The notes beneath the pieces are model-generated. The model saw only the letters and a list, made by a program, of their open reading frames with translations. It was not told the DNA's origin and searched no databases. DNA of 64,000 nucleotides from the NCBI RefSeq assembly GCF_001469895.1, contig NZ_LOPY01000052.1, positions 62,001 to 126,000 of the forward strand, in the 5' to 3' direction. This document shows, one piece after another, positions 1 through 8,469 of the stretch (the first letter of the stretch is position 1; every line of letters starts with the position of its first letter). The DNA comes from Pseudoalteromonas sp. XI10 (GTDB lineage Bacteria; Pseudomonadota; Gammaproteobacteria; Enterobacterales; Alteromonadaceae). Both the position numbers and the translations under genes were made by a program.

Positions 1-66
1 GGTACTTTAGTGCCGAATTTTGTCCATCACATAATCTTCACGGCTAAAGCCGTTCTACAATGCAAT

Positions 67-92
67 CCTAGAACCTAGAACCTAGAACCTAG
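67..92. repeat. tandem heptamer CCTAGAA
   Basis: Three full copies of CCTAGAA and a partial fourth sit head to tail just downstream of the first minus-strand gene. A perfect 14-bp palindrome, ACGGCTAAAGCCGT, lies at 40-53. The heptamer resembles the CCTAAAG array at 2562-2582, so this may be a repeat class of the genome. No function can be read from it. Confidence 0.8.
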
Positions 93-115
93 AGCCAAAA
101 ACCTAAATATAACCC

Positions 116-511
116 CTAATTAATAAAATAACCGATAGGTTGCCACTGGCCACTACTTTTACTGAGGCTAATTGTTTCAATGGCCTGCTCTTTATTCATA
201 AATTGGCTTTGAAACTGAATGATCACGTATTCACCATCAGGCAGAGAGGGTAAAGAGTCATAATTCATCAGGCTTAAATTCTTACGTAAAATCACCTTGC
301 CAAGCGGTACCCGAACTTGTTTTAACGCTTTACTCCAGTTGCTTTGTGGCATCGCTTGTTTAAATAATAAGTCTGCTTGCTGCCAACTTTGCTGATACTG
401 ACCGTTGTCGATTAACGTAAGCCAGCTTTTAGCGCGATGAATAACTTCGAGCTCTTCAGCATTTGCACAAAAGCAGCTTAAAAAAATGATTAGTAAGAGC
501 GTTTTTCTCAT
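116..511 (-). CDS. DUF4019 family secreted protein
   Basis: This 131-residue protein has an N-terminal signal peptide (hydrophobic stretch to about residue 18, ending CANAEE). The rest matches the DUF4019 pattern: an early segment RAKSWLTLIDNGQYQQSWQQA, a central R-VPLGKV element, and a late block with EYVIIQFQSQF and a closing QWQPIGYFI. The family is secreted or periplasmic and has no established biochemical role. The next gene upstream (670-1104) is a clear paralogue with the same motifs in the same order, so the two probably arose by tandem duplication. The domain call is fairly sure; the function is unknown. Confidence 0.75.
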   Translation of the reverse strand: MRKTLLLIIFLSCFCANAEELEVIHRAKSWLTLIDNGQYQQSWQQADLLFKQAMPQSNWSKALKQVRVPLGKVILRKNLSLMNYDSLPSLPDGEYVIIQFQSQFMNKEQAIETISLSKSSGQWQPIGYFIN

Positions 512-669
512 AGCAATTCCATTTACTTGTTGTTTATTGAATTCGTCTTGAAGTGTTTTTATGTTAAGGCGATGAACAATAAATACTATTCATCAATTGT
601 GCGGTTTATTTTCCCGCAGATAAGCATTTCTTACAGCACATAGCTCAAGGCGCTTTGTGCTGTTCTAAA

Positions 670-1104
670 TTAATCGATCAGATAGCCTAGTGGGTGCCAG
701 CCATCGGCGGCTTTGCTAAGGCTGAGCGTTTCAACTACAGCCTCTTTATTCATAAACTCGGTTTGAAACTTGACCACTAAATACTCACCATTTGGCAGGC
801 CGGGTAATGAGTTATATTCTGCTGTGCCAAAATAGGTGCGAGACATAACTCGGCCTAAAGGAACGCGTATTTGATTTAATGCCGTTTGCCAGCGAGCTTT
901 TGGCGTGGTGTTTTGAAAGACCTGATCTGCTTGCTGCCAGCTCTCGTGGTACTCTCCTGAATCGACCAAGGTTAACCATGCTCTAGCTGTTGAAACAGGG
1001 CTTGTTTCTTCAGCTGAGGTGAAAAAGCACACCAATAATGATGCCAGTAAAAACAGTTTTTGTAGCGTAAATCCATTTACAGAAAGTAATAAAATTTGAC
1101 GCAT
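670..1104 (-). CDS. DUF4019 family secreted protein, paralogue
   Basis: A 144-residue paralogue of the neighbouring gene at 116-511. It shares the segments ARAWLTLVDSGEYHESWQQAD, IRVPLGRV, EYLVVKFQTEFMNKEAVVETLSLSK and GWHPLGYLID. The N-terminus is longer, and its hydrophobic segment (about residues 10-30) should act as a signal peptide. The start may lie slightly further in than given. The 158-base gap between the two genes leaves room for a separate promoter. The function of DUF4019 proteins is not known. Confidence 0.72.
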   Translation of the reverse strand: MRQILLLSVNGFTLQKLFLLASLLVCFFTSAEETSPVSTARAWLTLVDSGEYHESWQQADQVFQNTTPKARWQTALNQIRVPLGRVMSRTYFGTAEYNSLPGLPNGEYLVVKFQTEFMNKEAVVETLSLSKAADGWHPLGYLID

Positions 1105-1622
1105 AAGACGCCCTCACTTCGTTCATAGGGTGAATTCATAATACGAATGAGTTGGTTAATTTCTATACTGAAAAAGTAGTAGGGAAGGCTTTTTAGTGGG
1201 ATTTAAGTGTTGTTTTTTATTTGAGCGATCTTTGCAATTGAGTTCGAAAAGTGGCGATGTAGTTTAGATTGTTAAGTTTATATTGTTGATTTATTAAACA
1301 AAACAATTCGTTTTAATAGCTACAAAATGTAACGACAATGACCCTAAATAACACTTGTTTTTGCTGCTAAGGAAGTTTCGTATTTGCATGCTCGATATTT
1401 CAGAGCCCGCATAGTTACTGGGTTTTTGACCCTTTTTTGGGTTTTGAGAGAGGAGTTAGAAAGGGGAAAGTTAGAAAGGGGAAAATTGGCTATAGCCGGA
1501 AAGGCACAGTCCAAACCTAAAAGCCATTAGTCACAGATTGGAAGCCCTGCTATTTGTCGTCACTTGAAAATCCCGATAATGCAAACTACCCTCAACGGTG
1601 AACCAATAGGGGTAAACTTTAT
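1105..1622. other. intergenic region with short repeats
   Basis: This 518-base stretch separates the divergent DUF4019 and diguanylate cyclase genes and should hold both promoters. A 15-bp direct repeat occupies 1455-1484, and a small palindrome GGCTATAGCC lies just after it. A weak GGGT...ACCC hairpin followed by a T run is visible around 1420-1438. I see no convincing ORF or RNA gene. Confidence 0.4.
1455..1484. repeat. 15-bp tandem duplication
   Basis: The unit GTTAGAAAGGGGAAA occurs twice without a gap. It lies in the intergenic region upstream of the diguanylate cyclase gene. No function is evident. Confidence 0.75.
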
Positions 1623-2573
1623 ATGGATAGCTCGCTTAATTTATTACGAAAAAAAGCTGAAAAGGATCTGAATCAAGCAACACTTGAAAGCAATGTTGTT
1701 TTGGTTGAAGACAGTGATCTTGATTTTACTGTTATTAACAAAGTGCTATCACCTAAGTACAACCTCAGGCGCTTCTCAACTGCCGAGCAATTGTTAGAGC
1801 AATTCACTAATTTAAAAGTCTCACTTTTTTTACTTGATTACCGATTGCCTGGTATGGATGGGATTGAACTTTGTCAGACCATTCGCAGTGTTCCTGCGTT
1901 TGAGCATACACCCATAATCATGTTAACTGGCGAAGCCTATGCAAGCTTTGAATATAAATTTTGGGACGCAGGATGCAATGATTTTATTGCTAAACCTTAC
2001 AGTGCAGTAACACTGCAAAAGCGTGTAGAAAAAGAACTAAAATACAGTGCTTTGCTTGAGCAACATAAAGAAGCCTCAATGATTGACTCGCTCACTAAAG
2101 TTTTTAATCGACGCTATTTAGAAGTGGTGATGAATCAACTGAGTGCAAGGCATGAGTCACCCGAAGTCTCAGTGTTATTACTGGATATTGATTATTTTAA
2201 AAAATATAACGACCGTTATGGCCATTTGGCTGGTGATGCGGCGCTTGTATCAGTTACTAACACAGTCAAAAGAGCATTAGCACGCGACACTGATTTTATT
2301 TCACGTTGGGGTGGTGAGGAGTTTGCCATAGTTCTTCCGCACACTAATCATGATGGCTGTCAGTTGGTGGCAAAACGAATAATAGACCTATTGCACGAAG
2401 AGCATATACCCCATGAAGACTCACCGAGTGGTTATTTAACTATTTCAATTGGTGGGGTGACTGTTCCGGAATCTCCAAGAGATTGGAAGACACTTTTCTT
2501 AAAGGCTGACGAAAACCTGTATGAAGCTAAAGAGAACGGGCGTAATCAATACTGTTTAAAGCCTAAAGCCTAA
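1623..2573 (+). CDS. response regulator with GGDEF diguanylate cyclase domain
   Basis: A cytoplasmic 316-residue protein with an N-terminal receiver domain (about 24-137) and a C-terminal GGDEF domain (about 150-312). The receiver keeps the acidic pair E29/D30, the phosphoacceptor D72 (in LLDYRLPGMDG) and K124 (AKP). The cyclase domain has the metal-binding DID at 188-190 and the catalytic GGEEF at 230-234. An RxxD product-inhibition site (RDTD, 221-224) sits five residues before the GGEEF, so the enzyme should make c-di-GMP and be feedback inhibited. The cognate kinase is not nearby. The last codons run into a CCTAAAG tandem repeat that supplies the stop codon. A c-di-GMP riboswitch is present elsewhere in the window (54208-54305), a possible but unproven target of the signal. 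Confidence 0.93.
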   Translation: MDSSLNLLRKKAEKDLNQATLESNVVLVEDSDLDFTVINKVLSPKYNLRRFSTAEQLLEQFTNLKVSLFLLDYRLPGMDGIELCQTIRSVPAFEHTPIIMLTGEAYASFEYKFWDAGCNDFIAKPYSAVTLQKRVEKELKYSALLEQHKEASMIDSLTKVFNRRYLEVVMNQLSARHESPEVSVLLLDIDYFKKYNDRYGHLAGDAALVSVTNTVKRALARDTDFISRWGGEEFAIVLPHTNHDGCQLVAKRIIDLLHEEHIPHEDSPSGYLTISIGGVTVPESPRDWKTLFLKADENLYEAKENGRNQYCLKPKA

Positions 2574-2582
2574 AGCCTAAAG
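2562..2582. repeat. tandem heptamer CCTAAAG overlapping a stop codon
   Basis: Three perfect copies of CCTAAAG follow one another, and the diguanylate cyclase stop codon (2571-2573) lies inside the array. Because the unit is 7 bp, gain or loss of one unit would shift the frame and change the last residues. The unit is close to the CCTAGAA array at 67-92. Confidence 0.8.
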
Positions 2583-2584
2583 TT

Positions 2585-3004
2585 TTATACTAAGACATTC
2601 ATTAGCACTCCAGGGTCGCTGATACCAGCTTCTTTAAGCGCGTCGCTAATTGATTGGCTAAGAGACATTATTTGCGTTTGGATTTCCATAACCATCTTGG
2701 TCTGCGTTTCAACTTGCACTTTTACAGCTTCATCTTCTTGGTTTTTGAGCGCTTGCAGTTTGGCTAATTGCTCTTTGGCAAGTTCGAGTTGTTCTTTGAG
2801 CTTTTCGAGTTGCTCAACCATTTTGCGAATATGCGCGGGGAGTTCGCTAGATACTTCTTCTTTTTGAGCGGGCTCTACTTCACGACCAGAGAGCTTATTC
2901 ATTTCTTGGTTGCTGAGCTTGTAGCCTACTTTTGAACTGGTATTACTGCTTGCTGTATCTGCGTTTGAGATAGTTAACGCATTTGCTAATGAGTTAATAG
3001 CCAT
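2585..3004 (-). CDS. coiled-coil protein of unknown function
   Basis: A 139-residue soluble protein without a signal peptide. Residues about 55-95 are rich in Glu, Lys, Leu and Gln in heptad spacing (VEQLEKLKEQLELAKEQLAKL), strongly predicting a coiled coil. A second helical stretch at 100-130 contains MVMEIQTQIMSLSQSISDALKEAG. The N-terminal 50 residues are Ser/Thr/Asn rich and probably disordered. The pattern recalls small FlxA-like proteins, but I do not recognise the family with confidence. It converges on the diguanylate cyclase gene with only 11 bases between the stops. Confidence 0.6.
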   Translation of the reverse strand: MAINSLANALTISNADTASSNTSSKVGYKLSNQEMNKLSGREVEPAQKEEVSSELPAHIRKMVEQLEKLKEQLELAKEQLAKLQALKNQEDEAVKVQVETQTKMVMEIQTQIMSLSQSISDALKEAGISDPGVLMNVLV

Positions 3005-3063
3005 AACGATTGAGTTTAAAGGTAAAGATAGCTATGTATCGGAAAGGGGTACTAAAGCTTTAG

Positions 3064-3088
3064 AAAAAAGCCGGGTTTTCACCCGGCC
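3064..3088 (-). terminator. intrinsic terminator of the large GH43 gene
   Basis: A GCCGGG/CCCGGC stem (3070-3075 and 3082-3087) with a 6-base loop is followed, on the minus strand, by a run of T (complement of the A run at 3064-3069). It lies about 50 bases beyond the stop of the GH43 lipoprotein gene. Confidence 0.85.
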
Positions 3089-3134
3089 TTTCCAGACAAC
3101 AAATAGTTGAGGTGAGGCAGCTCACCTCACTTTG

Positions 3135-6100
3135 TTACTCCTGTGCAGCAGCTGCATCAAAGAGTGCTTTTATTTCTTCAGCGCTAATCGCACCGTTGAA
3201 AATTTTCAGTTCATCGATAGCACCGTTATAAGGTGTATCCCAGTAGTTAACACCGAGTGCAAACTCATTGGTTTCACCAGGAACCGTGAATACACGCGGG
3301 AAGCCATCGGTTTCTAGCTGTAATTCACCGTTAACATACATCTTCAACACATCACCGTTCGTACCATCAACAGTGAATGCAACATGTGTCCATTCTTTTG
3401 CTGGAATACGGCTATCTAGTTCTGCATTATCGAAGAAGGCACCGTTATTTGCCCATAAACGAGTTAGGCCTGTACCTGCCATAGATGGCACATAACTTAA
3501 CCAAGAGCCTGCACTTGCACCTGCGAAGAACGCTGTAGTGTAATCAGTGAAGGTTTCAGGTTTTAACCACATAGATACTGAGTAGTCATTGGTCGTGATT
3601 AAGTTATCCGGTAAACGAACACCTGAACCTTCAAGGAATACTGCTTGACCCATGATACCGTCAACAAAAGTTACGTTACCACCAGTGTTGTTGATGAAAC
3701 CACCCGTTGGTTTACCCGCTGCATACGCACCGTTTAATGCACTTAAGTCACCTTCGAAGCTGTATTCAGCAGGTGCAAGTGATTTTAAGGTTACATCGAA
3801 TGACTTAGTATCAGTAAAGTCTTTGTAGTTAATAGTTGCAGTTAATGTCACTACTTGGTCGCCAGCAGAGGCGCTAGGTTGTGTCACAACAGCTGTGCCA
3901 TTAACCGGTTTTAAGTACTCTTCGTTGTTTGACGTCCAGCTAATACCAGATACAAATGGACCTACACGCGGTAACTCAAAGCTTTCACGTACTGCAGATA
4001 CATCACCTAAATCAAGCGCATCAGTAATGAAGCTCTCGAATTTAGTCGGATCTGTCAGGTTATTGATAGCCGCACCATTAATGTCTAGACCGTTTAGCGC
4101 GTAGTCATAAACGATGAATTCATCAATTTGACCTTGGAAAGGTAAATCCCAACCGTAGTTCACACCAAGGGCAAAGTTACCTGTTTGTTCGCTAAAGAAG
4201 TCAGGGCGAGGCATCGAACCTGCACGTACACCATCACGATAAAGTGTTGCAGTGCCATTAGCATAAGTGATTGCAATATGATTCCAATCCATTACCGCTG
4301 GAGAGTCAGAGATGATTTGGTTCCACATATCTGTGCCATCATCAGCTAAGTAACGGCTCCAAAGCATTGGTGTTGTTGTAAAGTGAGTACTACCCGGGAT
4401 CAAGCTCATCCAACGTGCATCAGAGGTTGATGCGAAGAATGTAGGCGTGAAGTTAGTTAGTACTGTTGGCTTAAACCAATAAGAAATAGTGTACTCATCG
4501 CCTGTTACTAACTCATCAGGTAAACGAACACCCGTTGCACCATCAAAATTAAATGCTTTACCTGTTTGACCTTCTGCGTATGCAGCTGTACCAGCACCCA
4601 CATTTAACATGTTGTTATCTGTTACACCCGCATCATCAAGGTTACCTAAGCCATCACTGAGTGAATCTTCAAATGCATAGTGTGCAATCGCATTTTTAAA
4701 CTCTGGGCGCGCTTCTAGATTTACATTAAATGTTTTAGTCGTGCTTTCACCGTTTAAAGAGATATTAGCCGTTAAAGTAACCGCTTTATCACCACGATCT
4801 GGCGTTGGAATGAATACAGAGCCTTCACTGGTGATGTAGTATTCATCACTGCTTTCCCAGTTAATTGCAGCACCGTCTTTACCTTTCGTTGGTAATGAGT
4901 AGCCTTCGTCAGCGATTGATAATTCAGTTTTAATATCAAGCGCTTCTTGAACAGTACCCAGCACGTTTGCAGTATCCGTAATTTCATCACGTTTACTTGC
5001 CCAAATGGTAGCGCCTTCGCTTGATGTAGCTGACACAGTTACAGCCATTGCTTTAGTTGCATCATCCCATTGCCATTTAGCCACGCCAAAGTAAGTACCT
5101 GAATCTAACTCAAGTTTAATATTTGAGTCATCAATCATGTACCAGATACCTGGATCATCACCGGTTACTGAGTGATCTTCGTTTAAAGCAATATGCATTG
5201 AACGAATAGCATCTGTATTTACATCGTTACCATGGTTGATAAATTTGTAATAGCCGTAAAGCTCATCTGCCACAACCATGTTGTCGCCTTCAAGCGGCAC
5301 ATAACGTTGTGGAGAAGCCATAGGCCAACCTAATGAGTTAATGAACATTTCATGTACGCGAACTTGGTGCGCTTCTGAAATGGTTGGGAACTCAGTAGAC
5401 GTTTGTGGGAAACGTGTATGCGTTACTAAGATATGACGACCTGTCGCTTCATCATAGTAAGCAGAGTTATGGCCCGGTGATTGGTAGCCCCATGCTGGTG
5501 CTGTTTCGCCAAGTTCTTGCGTGTACTCAAAGCCGCCCATTAGTTTTTCGCCGACCTCTAAGCCGCCGATAGCTGCAATGTCATTACCTGCGTTATCTAG
5601 GTAAGGGCCATCTGGTGTTTTAGAGCGAGCAACACGGATGTTGTAACCACCATTAAGATCAAAACCAGCAACAGAGAAGAATAGGTAGTAGTATTCACTT
5701 TCTGGGCTGTACATTACAAATGCACCTTCCATTGCACGGAAGTCACCGCCTACTAGTTTTTTACCATAGCCTTGCCCAGCTTCTGGCATACCTGTTTCTT
5801 CGTCCATTGCTAGCACGAAAATACCGCCAGAGTATGAGCCGTAAACCATCCAAAGTTTGCCATCAGCATCATAGAAGGCTGCAGGGTCAATGGCGTTAGG
5901 ATCAACGGCACCATTCCATGTTGTTTGGCCATTATCAAGTGGGTAAGCTGCAAACTCCGCTTCTGTACGATAACCGCTGCGTAAGAAAATACCTTTGTTT
6001 GTATACGGACCTTCGATATTGTCAGCTTCAGCTAAACCAAGGTAAGAGCGATTCCAACATACTTCATCAACAACATCTGGTGTATCTGGGTTATCTTGTG

Positions 6101-6554
6101 CACAGTGGTTATAGTAGAACCAAAACTTACCATTTGGCGCTTTGATTACATCGGCAGCCCAGTTTCCTGTAAAACCGTCTGTCCATTCAATACCTTCGGC
6201 AATTTCACCTGTGTAGTTGTAATCAAATAATGGGCTTTCATTAACGGCTGCGTTAGCTGAAAGGCTCGAAATCATTTCCCAGTTCAAGAGATCTGTTGAT
6301 TTAGCGGCAGCAAGGTGTGAACCAAAAATATAATAAGTATCGTCAACTTTAACGACAGAAGGATCGTGCACGCTTACATTGGTAACCATTACGCTACCTG
6401 ATTCAGTGTATTCAACACTGCTGCTTACTGTCGGTTTTGCACTTTGCGGGTCGGCAACCGCTGGTGCTGTGTCAAGCTTAGTACCATCTTCTTTGCCACA
6501 ACCTGTAACAGCCAAAGAGCAGGCTATGACCATGGCTAATTTATTTAATTTCAT
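3135..6554 (-). CDS. GH43 arabinanase-type lipoprotein with two LamG domains
   Basis: A 1139-residue cell-surface or periplasmic lipoprotein. I chose the start at 6554 because AGAGGA lies about 10 bases upstream and the protein then begins with a clean lipoprotein signal (lipobox VTGC, lipidated C19). A GH43 five-bladed propeller follows (about 50-430), with the expected acids D64 (HDPSV), D223 (AIDPAAF) and E276 (MEGAF). Next comes an accessory beta region (about 430-550), a bacterial Ig-like domain, a LamG/concanavalin-like domain (about 655-840), a second Ig-like domain and a second LamG domain (about 945-1130). The order fits extracellular endo-1,5-alpha-arabinanases, with the LamG modules perhaps binding polysaccharide. 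It is the end enzyme of a minus-strand unit and carries its own candidate operator at 6644-6656. Exact substrate is inferred from its neighbours. Confidence 0.85.
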   Translation of the reverse strand: MKLNKLAMVIACSLAVTGCGKEDGTKLDTAPAVADPQSAKPTVSSSVEYTESGSVMVTNVSVHDPSVVKVDDTYYIFGSHLAAAKSTDLLNWEMISSLSANAAVNESPLFDYNYTGEIAEGIEWTDGFTGNWAADVIKAPNGKFWFYYNHCAQDNPDTPDVVDEVCWNRSYLGLAEADNIEGPYTNKGIFLRSGYRTEAEFAAYPLDNGQTTWNGAVDPNAIDPAAFYDADGKLWMVYGSYSGGIFVLAMDEETGMPEAGQGYGKKLVGGDFRAMEGAFVMYSPESEYYYLFFSVAGFDLNGGYNIRVARSKTPDGPYLDNAGNDIAAIGGLEVGEKLMGGFEYTQELGETAPAWGYQSPGHNSAYYDEATGRHILVTHTRFPQTSTEFPTISEAHQVRVHEMFINSLGWPMASPQRYVPLEGDNMVVADELYGYYKFINHGNDVNTDAIRSMHIALNEDHSVTGDDPGIWYMIDDSNIKLELDSGTYFGVAKWQWDDATKAMAVTVSATSSEGATIWASKRDEITDTANVLGTVQEALDIKTELSIADEGYSLPTKGKDGAAINWESSDEYYITSEGSVFIPTPDRGDKAVTLTANISLNGESTTKTFNVNLEARPEFKNAIAHYAFEDSLSDGLGNLDDAGVTDNNMLNVGAGTAAYAEGQTGKAFNFDGATGVRLPDELVTGDEYTISYWFKPTVLTNFTPTFFASTSDARWMSLIPGSTHFTTTPMLWSRYLADDGTDMWNQIISDSPAVMDWNHIAITYANGTATLYRDGVRAGSMPRPDFFSEQTGNFALGVNYGWDLPFQGQIDEFIVYDYALNGLDINGAAINNLTDPTKFESFITDALDLGDVSAVRESFELPRVGPFVSGISWTSNNEEYLKPVNGTAVVTQPSASAGDQVVTLTATINYKDFTDTKSFDVTLKSLAPAEYSFEGDLSALNGAYAAGKPTGGFINNTGGNVTFVDGIMGQAVFLEGSGVRLPDNLITTNDYSVSMWLKPETFTDYTTAFFAGASAGSWLSYVPSMAGTGLTRLWANNGAFFDNAELDSRIPAKEWTHVAFTVDGTNGDVLKMYVNGELQLETDGFPRVFTVPGETNEFALGVNYWDTPYNGAIDELKIFNGAISAEEIKALFDAAAAQE

Positions 6555-6643
6555 TTTATGTGTCCTCTTGAAACTGGGATTCATTTTTTATTCGATTGTT
6601 GTCAATAAAATTGCCGCGTGCCTATATCAAACTAATAAGAACG

Positions 6644-6656
6644 TAGTATTGTAATT
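6644..6656. promoter_or_regulatory. candidate operator of the arabinan locus
   Basis: The sequence AATTACAATACTA (read on the minus strand) lies about 90 bases upstream of the large GH43 start. It matches the palindrome TAATACAATATTA found at 16998-17010 at 10 of 13 positions. Similar sites precede other genes of this locus, suggesting one shared regulator, most simply the FadR-type GntR protein encoded at 20006-20728. Confidence 0.4.
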
Positions 6657-6876
6657 TTATAGTACGATTTAAAATGTGCAAATACTTTTGCAAAGGTAAT
6701 TGATATGTAAACATGAAGTATCAGTGTTTACAATATGTACAGCGTGATTTTAATTTTTTCAAGTTGCCAATTTGGGCGCTTTTTTCGCTGTTTTTGCTCT
6801 ATTAGGGAAGTTTTTTGCTTATCTGCAAGTGAGGATTTTCCGGTAAATTTGTTTATTTGTATTACATTTGAACACT

Positions 6877-6903
6877 AAAAAGGGCTCTTAAAGAGCCCTT
6901 TTT
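6877..6903. terminator. terminator downstream of the GH43 gene at 6908
   Basis: An AAGGGCTCTT/AAGAGCCCTT stem is flanked by A and T runs on both sides, so it can work in either direction. It sits 5 bases beyond the stop of the minus-strand gene at 6908-7870, separating it from the promoter region of the large GH43 gene. Confidence 0.85.
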
Positions 6904-6907
6904 GAGA

Positions 6908-7870
6908 TTACTTGTCTTGTTTACTTAGACCTTCAGTGGTCATGATAATACGTTTAAGTGTGCCATCTTCGTTGTAATAAAGCGGCTCAATCGCCACTGA
7001 ACGGCGAAAACGCCCGCCACTTGGTTTGCCATCAATTGGTGGTACGGCACCAGTATGGTAAATAAAGTAGTCTTTACCTTTGTATTCGATGATTGATTGG
7101 TGGTTGGTTTCGCTGTTACCTGCGATCTCATTCAAGATACCTTTATATTCCCATGGCCCATGAATACTTTTGCTCATGGCATAACAGATCTTCTCAGGGA
7201 ACTCACATGCGTAAGATACATAGTAGTTGTCGTTTTTCTTATGAACCCATAACGCTTCGGTAAAGTTTGGTAAGTCTAGCGTTTTAATTTCACCATCAAG
7301 AGAGAGTAAATCGTCGCTTAGCTTTACGTATTTTGGCATTAAGTTACCAAAAAACATGTAAGTATCGCCGTTTTCTTCGGTATAAATAGCAGGGTCGATG
7401 TCGTCCCAATCATTTGGCGTATGCTTGGTCATATCATCGGTAACCAGTGCGTGACCAATTGCATCTTTAAATGGACCTGTTGGTGATTTAGAAGTTGCAA
7501 CACCAATTGCAAAGCCTGGCTTTGTGTCATCGTGGCGAACAGTTGTAAAGAAGTAGAAAGTGCCATCACGCTCAATCATGTGTGAAGCCCATGCTTCACC
7601 TTTAGCCCATTTAAAGTCTGTTGCTTTCATGATTGGGCCGTGTTTTTTCCAGTTCACCATATCTGTTGATGAAAAGGCTAACCAGTCATGCATTTCAAAA
7701 AACACGTCATTATTAGGTGCTTCATCATGGCCTGTATAAAGGTATACGGTGTCATTGTGAACAAGTGCAGCAGGGTCTGCAGTAAATACATCGGTAAATA
7801 ATGGGTTTTGTGCAACAGCTAAGCTGCTCGAAAAAAGTAATGGTAGCGCTAACGCTTTCAATTTCTTCAT
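6908..7870 (-). CDS. GH43 family glycosidase, secreted
   Basis: A 320-residue enzyme with a standard signal peptide (MKKLKALALPLLFSSSLAVA, cleaved before QNP). The five-bladed propeller of GH43 fills the rest. The probable catalytic acids are D32 (TADPAA, base), D159 (DIDPAIY, pKa modulator) and E205 (FTEALW, acid). The opening ADPAALVHNDTVYLYTGHDE is typical of GH43 alpha-L-arabinofuranosidases and related exo-enzymes. There is no accessory binding domain, so it is probably a soluble periplasmic enzyme trimming imported oligosaccharides. It is divergent from the TonB receptor gene across a 600-base regulatory region. Arabinosidase activity is more likely than xylosidase because of the context. 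Confidence 0.82.
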   Translation of the reverse strand: MKKLKALALPLLFSSSLAVAQNPLFTDVFTADPAALVHNDTVYLYTGHDEAPNNDVFFEMHDWLAFSSTDMVNWKKHGPIMKATDFKWAKGEAWASHMIERDGTFYFFTTVRHDDTKPGFAIGVATSKSPTGPFKDAIGHALVTDDMTKHTPNDWDDIDPAIYTEENGDTYMFFGNLMPKYVKLSDDLLSLDGEIKTLDLPNFTEALWVHKKNDNYYVSYACEFPEKICYAMSKSIHGPWEYKGILNEIAGNSETNHQSIIEYKGKDYFIYHTGAVPPIDGKPSGGRFRRSVAIEPLYYNEDGTLKRIIMTTEGLSKQDK

Positions 7871-8030
7871 GAGTGTCCTTAGTAACTAATAATTGTTGTT
7901 TGAACTGCAGCTTTTTTCTACTCCGAGCTCGCTCTAAGTGACCAGATAATACACAGTGTATGCCTGATTATACTGAGTAACTGATTGTTTACATCGAAAC
8001 AAACCAGTAAAAGTGCAGCAAAAAATAACT

Positions 8031-8053
8031 CTATATTGTATTATTGTATTTTA
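8031..8053. promoter_or_regulatory. candidate operator, two overlapping half-turn sites
   Basis: Two overlapping matches to the TAATACAATATTA palindrome are read on the minus strand: TAATACAATATAG (8031-8043) and AAATACAATAATA (8039-8051), each 11 of 13. They lie in the divergent region upstream of the GH43 gene at 6908-7870. Confidence 0.45.
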
Positions 8054-8300
8054 ATCATAGTAGCATCAAAATACGCTGGGTAAATAACTTGTTAGCCTTT
8101 TTTGTTGCTCTGGATGAGTGAAAGACAAATTAAAACAAGCAAACGAATAACCGCTAAGTAGCTGATAATAATGGGTCTTAATAAATTCCCAAAATAAAAA
8201 CGCAGCATGCTTTGAGTTTGTAACATGTTATAATTGCAACGTTTTTTGTAAACATAATGGCAGTTATTTTAATTTGGCTTTTTGAGTTGACTGTTAAATA

Positions 8301-8315
8301 ATCATACAATATGAT
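8301..8315. promoter_or_regulatory. candidate operator before the TonB receptor
   Basis: ATCATACAATATGAT is a 15-bp palindrome centred on CAA, with arms ATCATA and TATGAT. It has the same core (ATACAATAT) as the sites before the other GH43 genes and lies about 155 bases before the receptor start. Confidence 0.45.
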
Positions 8316-8469
8316 TAAAGTTCAGGCAGCAATGTATTAACATAAAAATATAGACACACTCGCGCACCGTTTTGACAACACACGATGCACAATGCAGTGG
8401 TCACTCTTCGGTAACTGAATGGGGAAAGTTCAGCGGACCGATATAACTATAATTTGGAGAACACCGCTT

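Larger units (their letters stand above)
7871..8469. promoter_or_regulatory. divergent regulatory region, GH43 and TonB receptor
   Basis: About 600 bases between divergent arabinan-locus genes. It holds the operator-like sites at 8031-8053 and 8301-8315 but no ORF that I can support. Its length and AT richness fit a controlled bidirectional promoter region. A small Shine-Dalgarno (TGGAGA) lies just before the receptor start. Confidence 0.5.

Noticed and set aside
1420..1438. GGGTTTTTGACCC hairpin with T run as a terminator
   Set aside because: The stem is only three to four pairs and no transcript is expected to end there, as both neighbouring genes point away.
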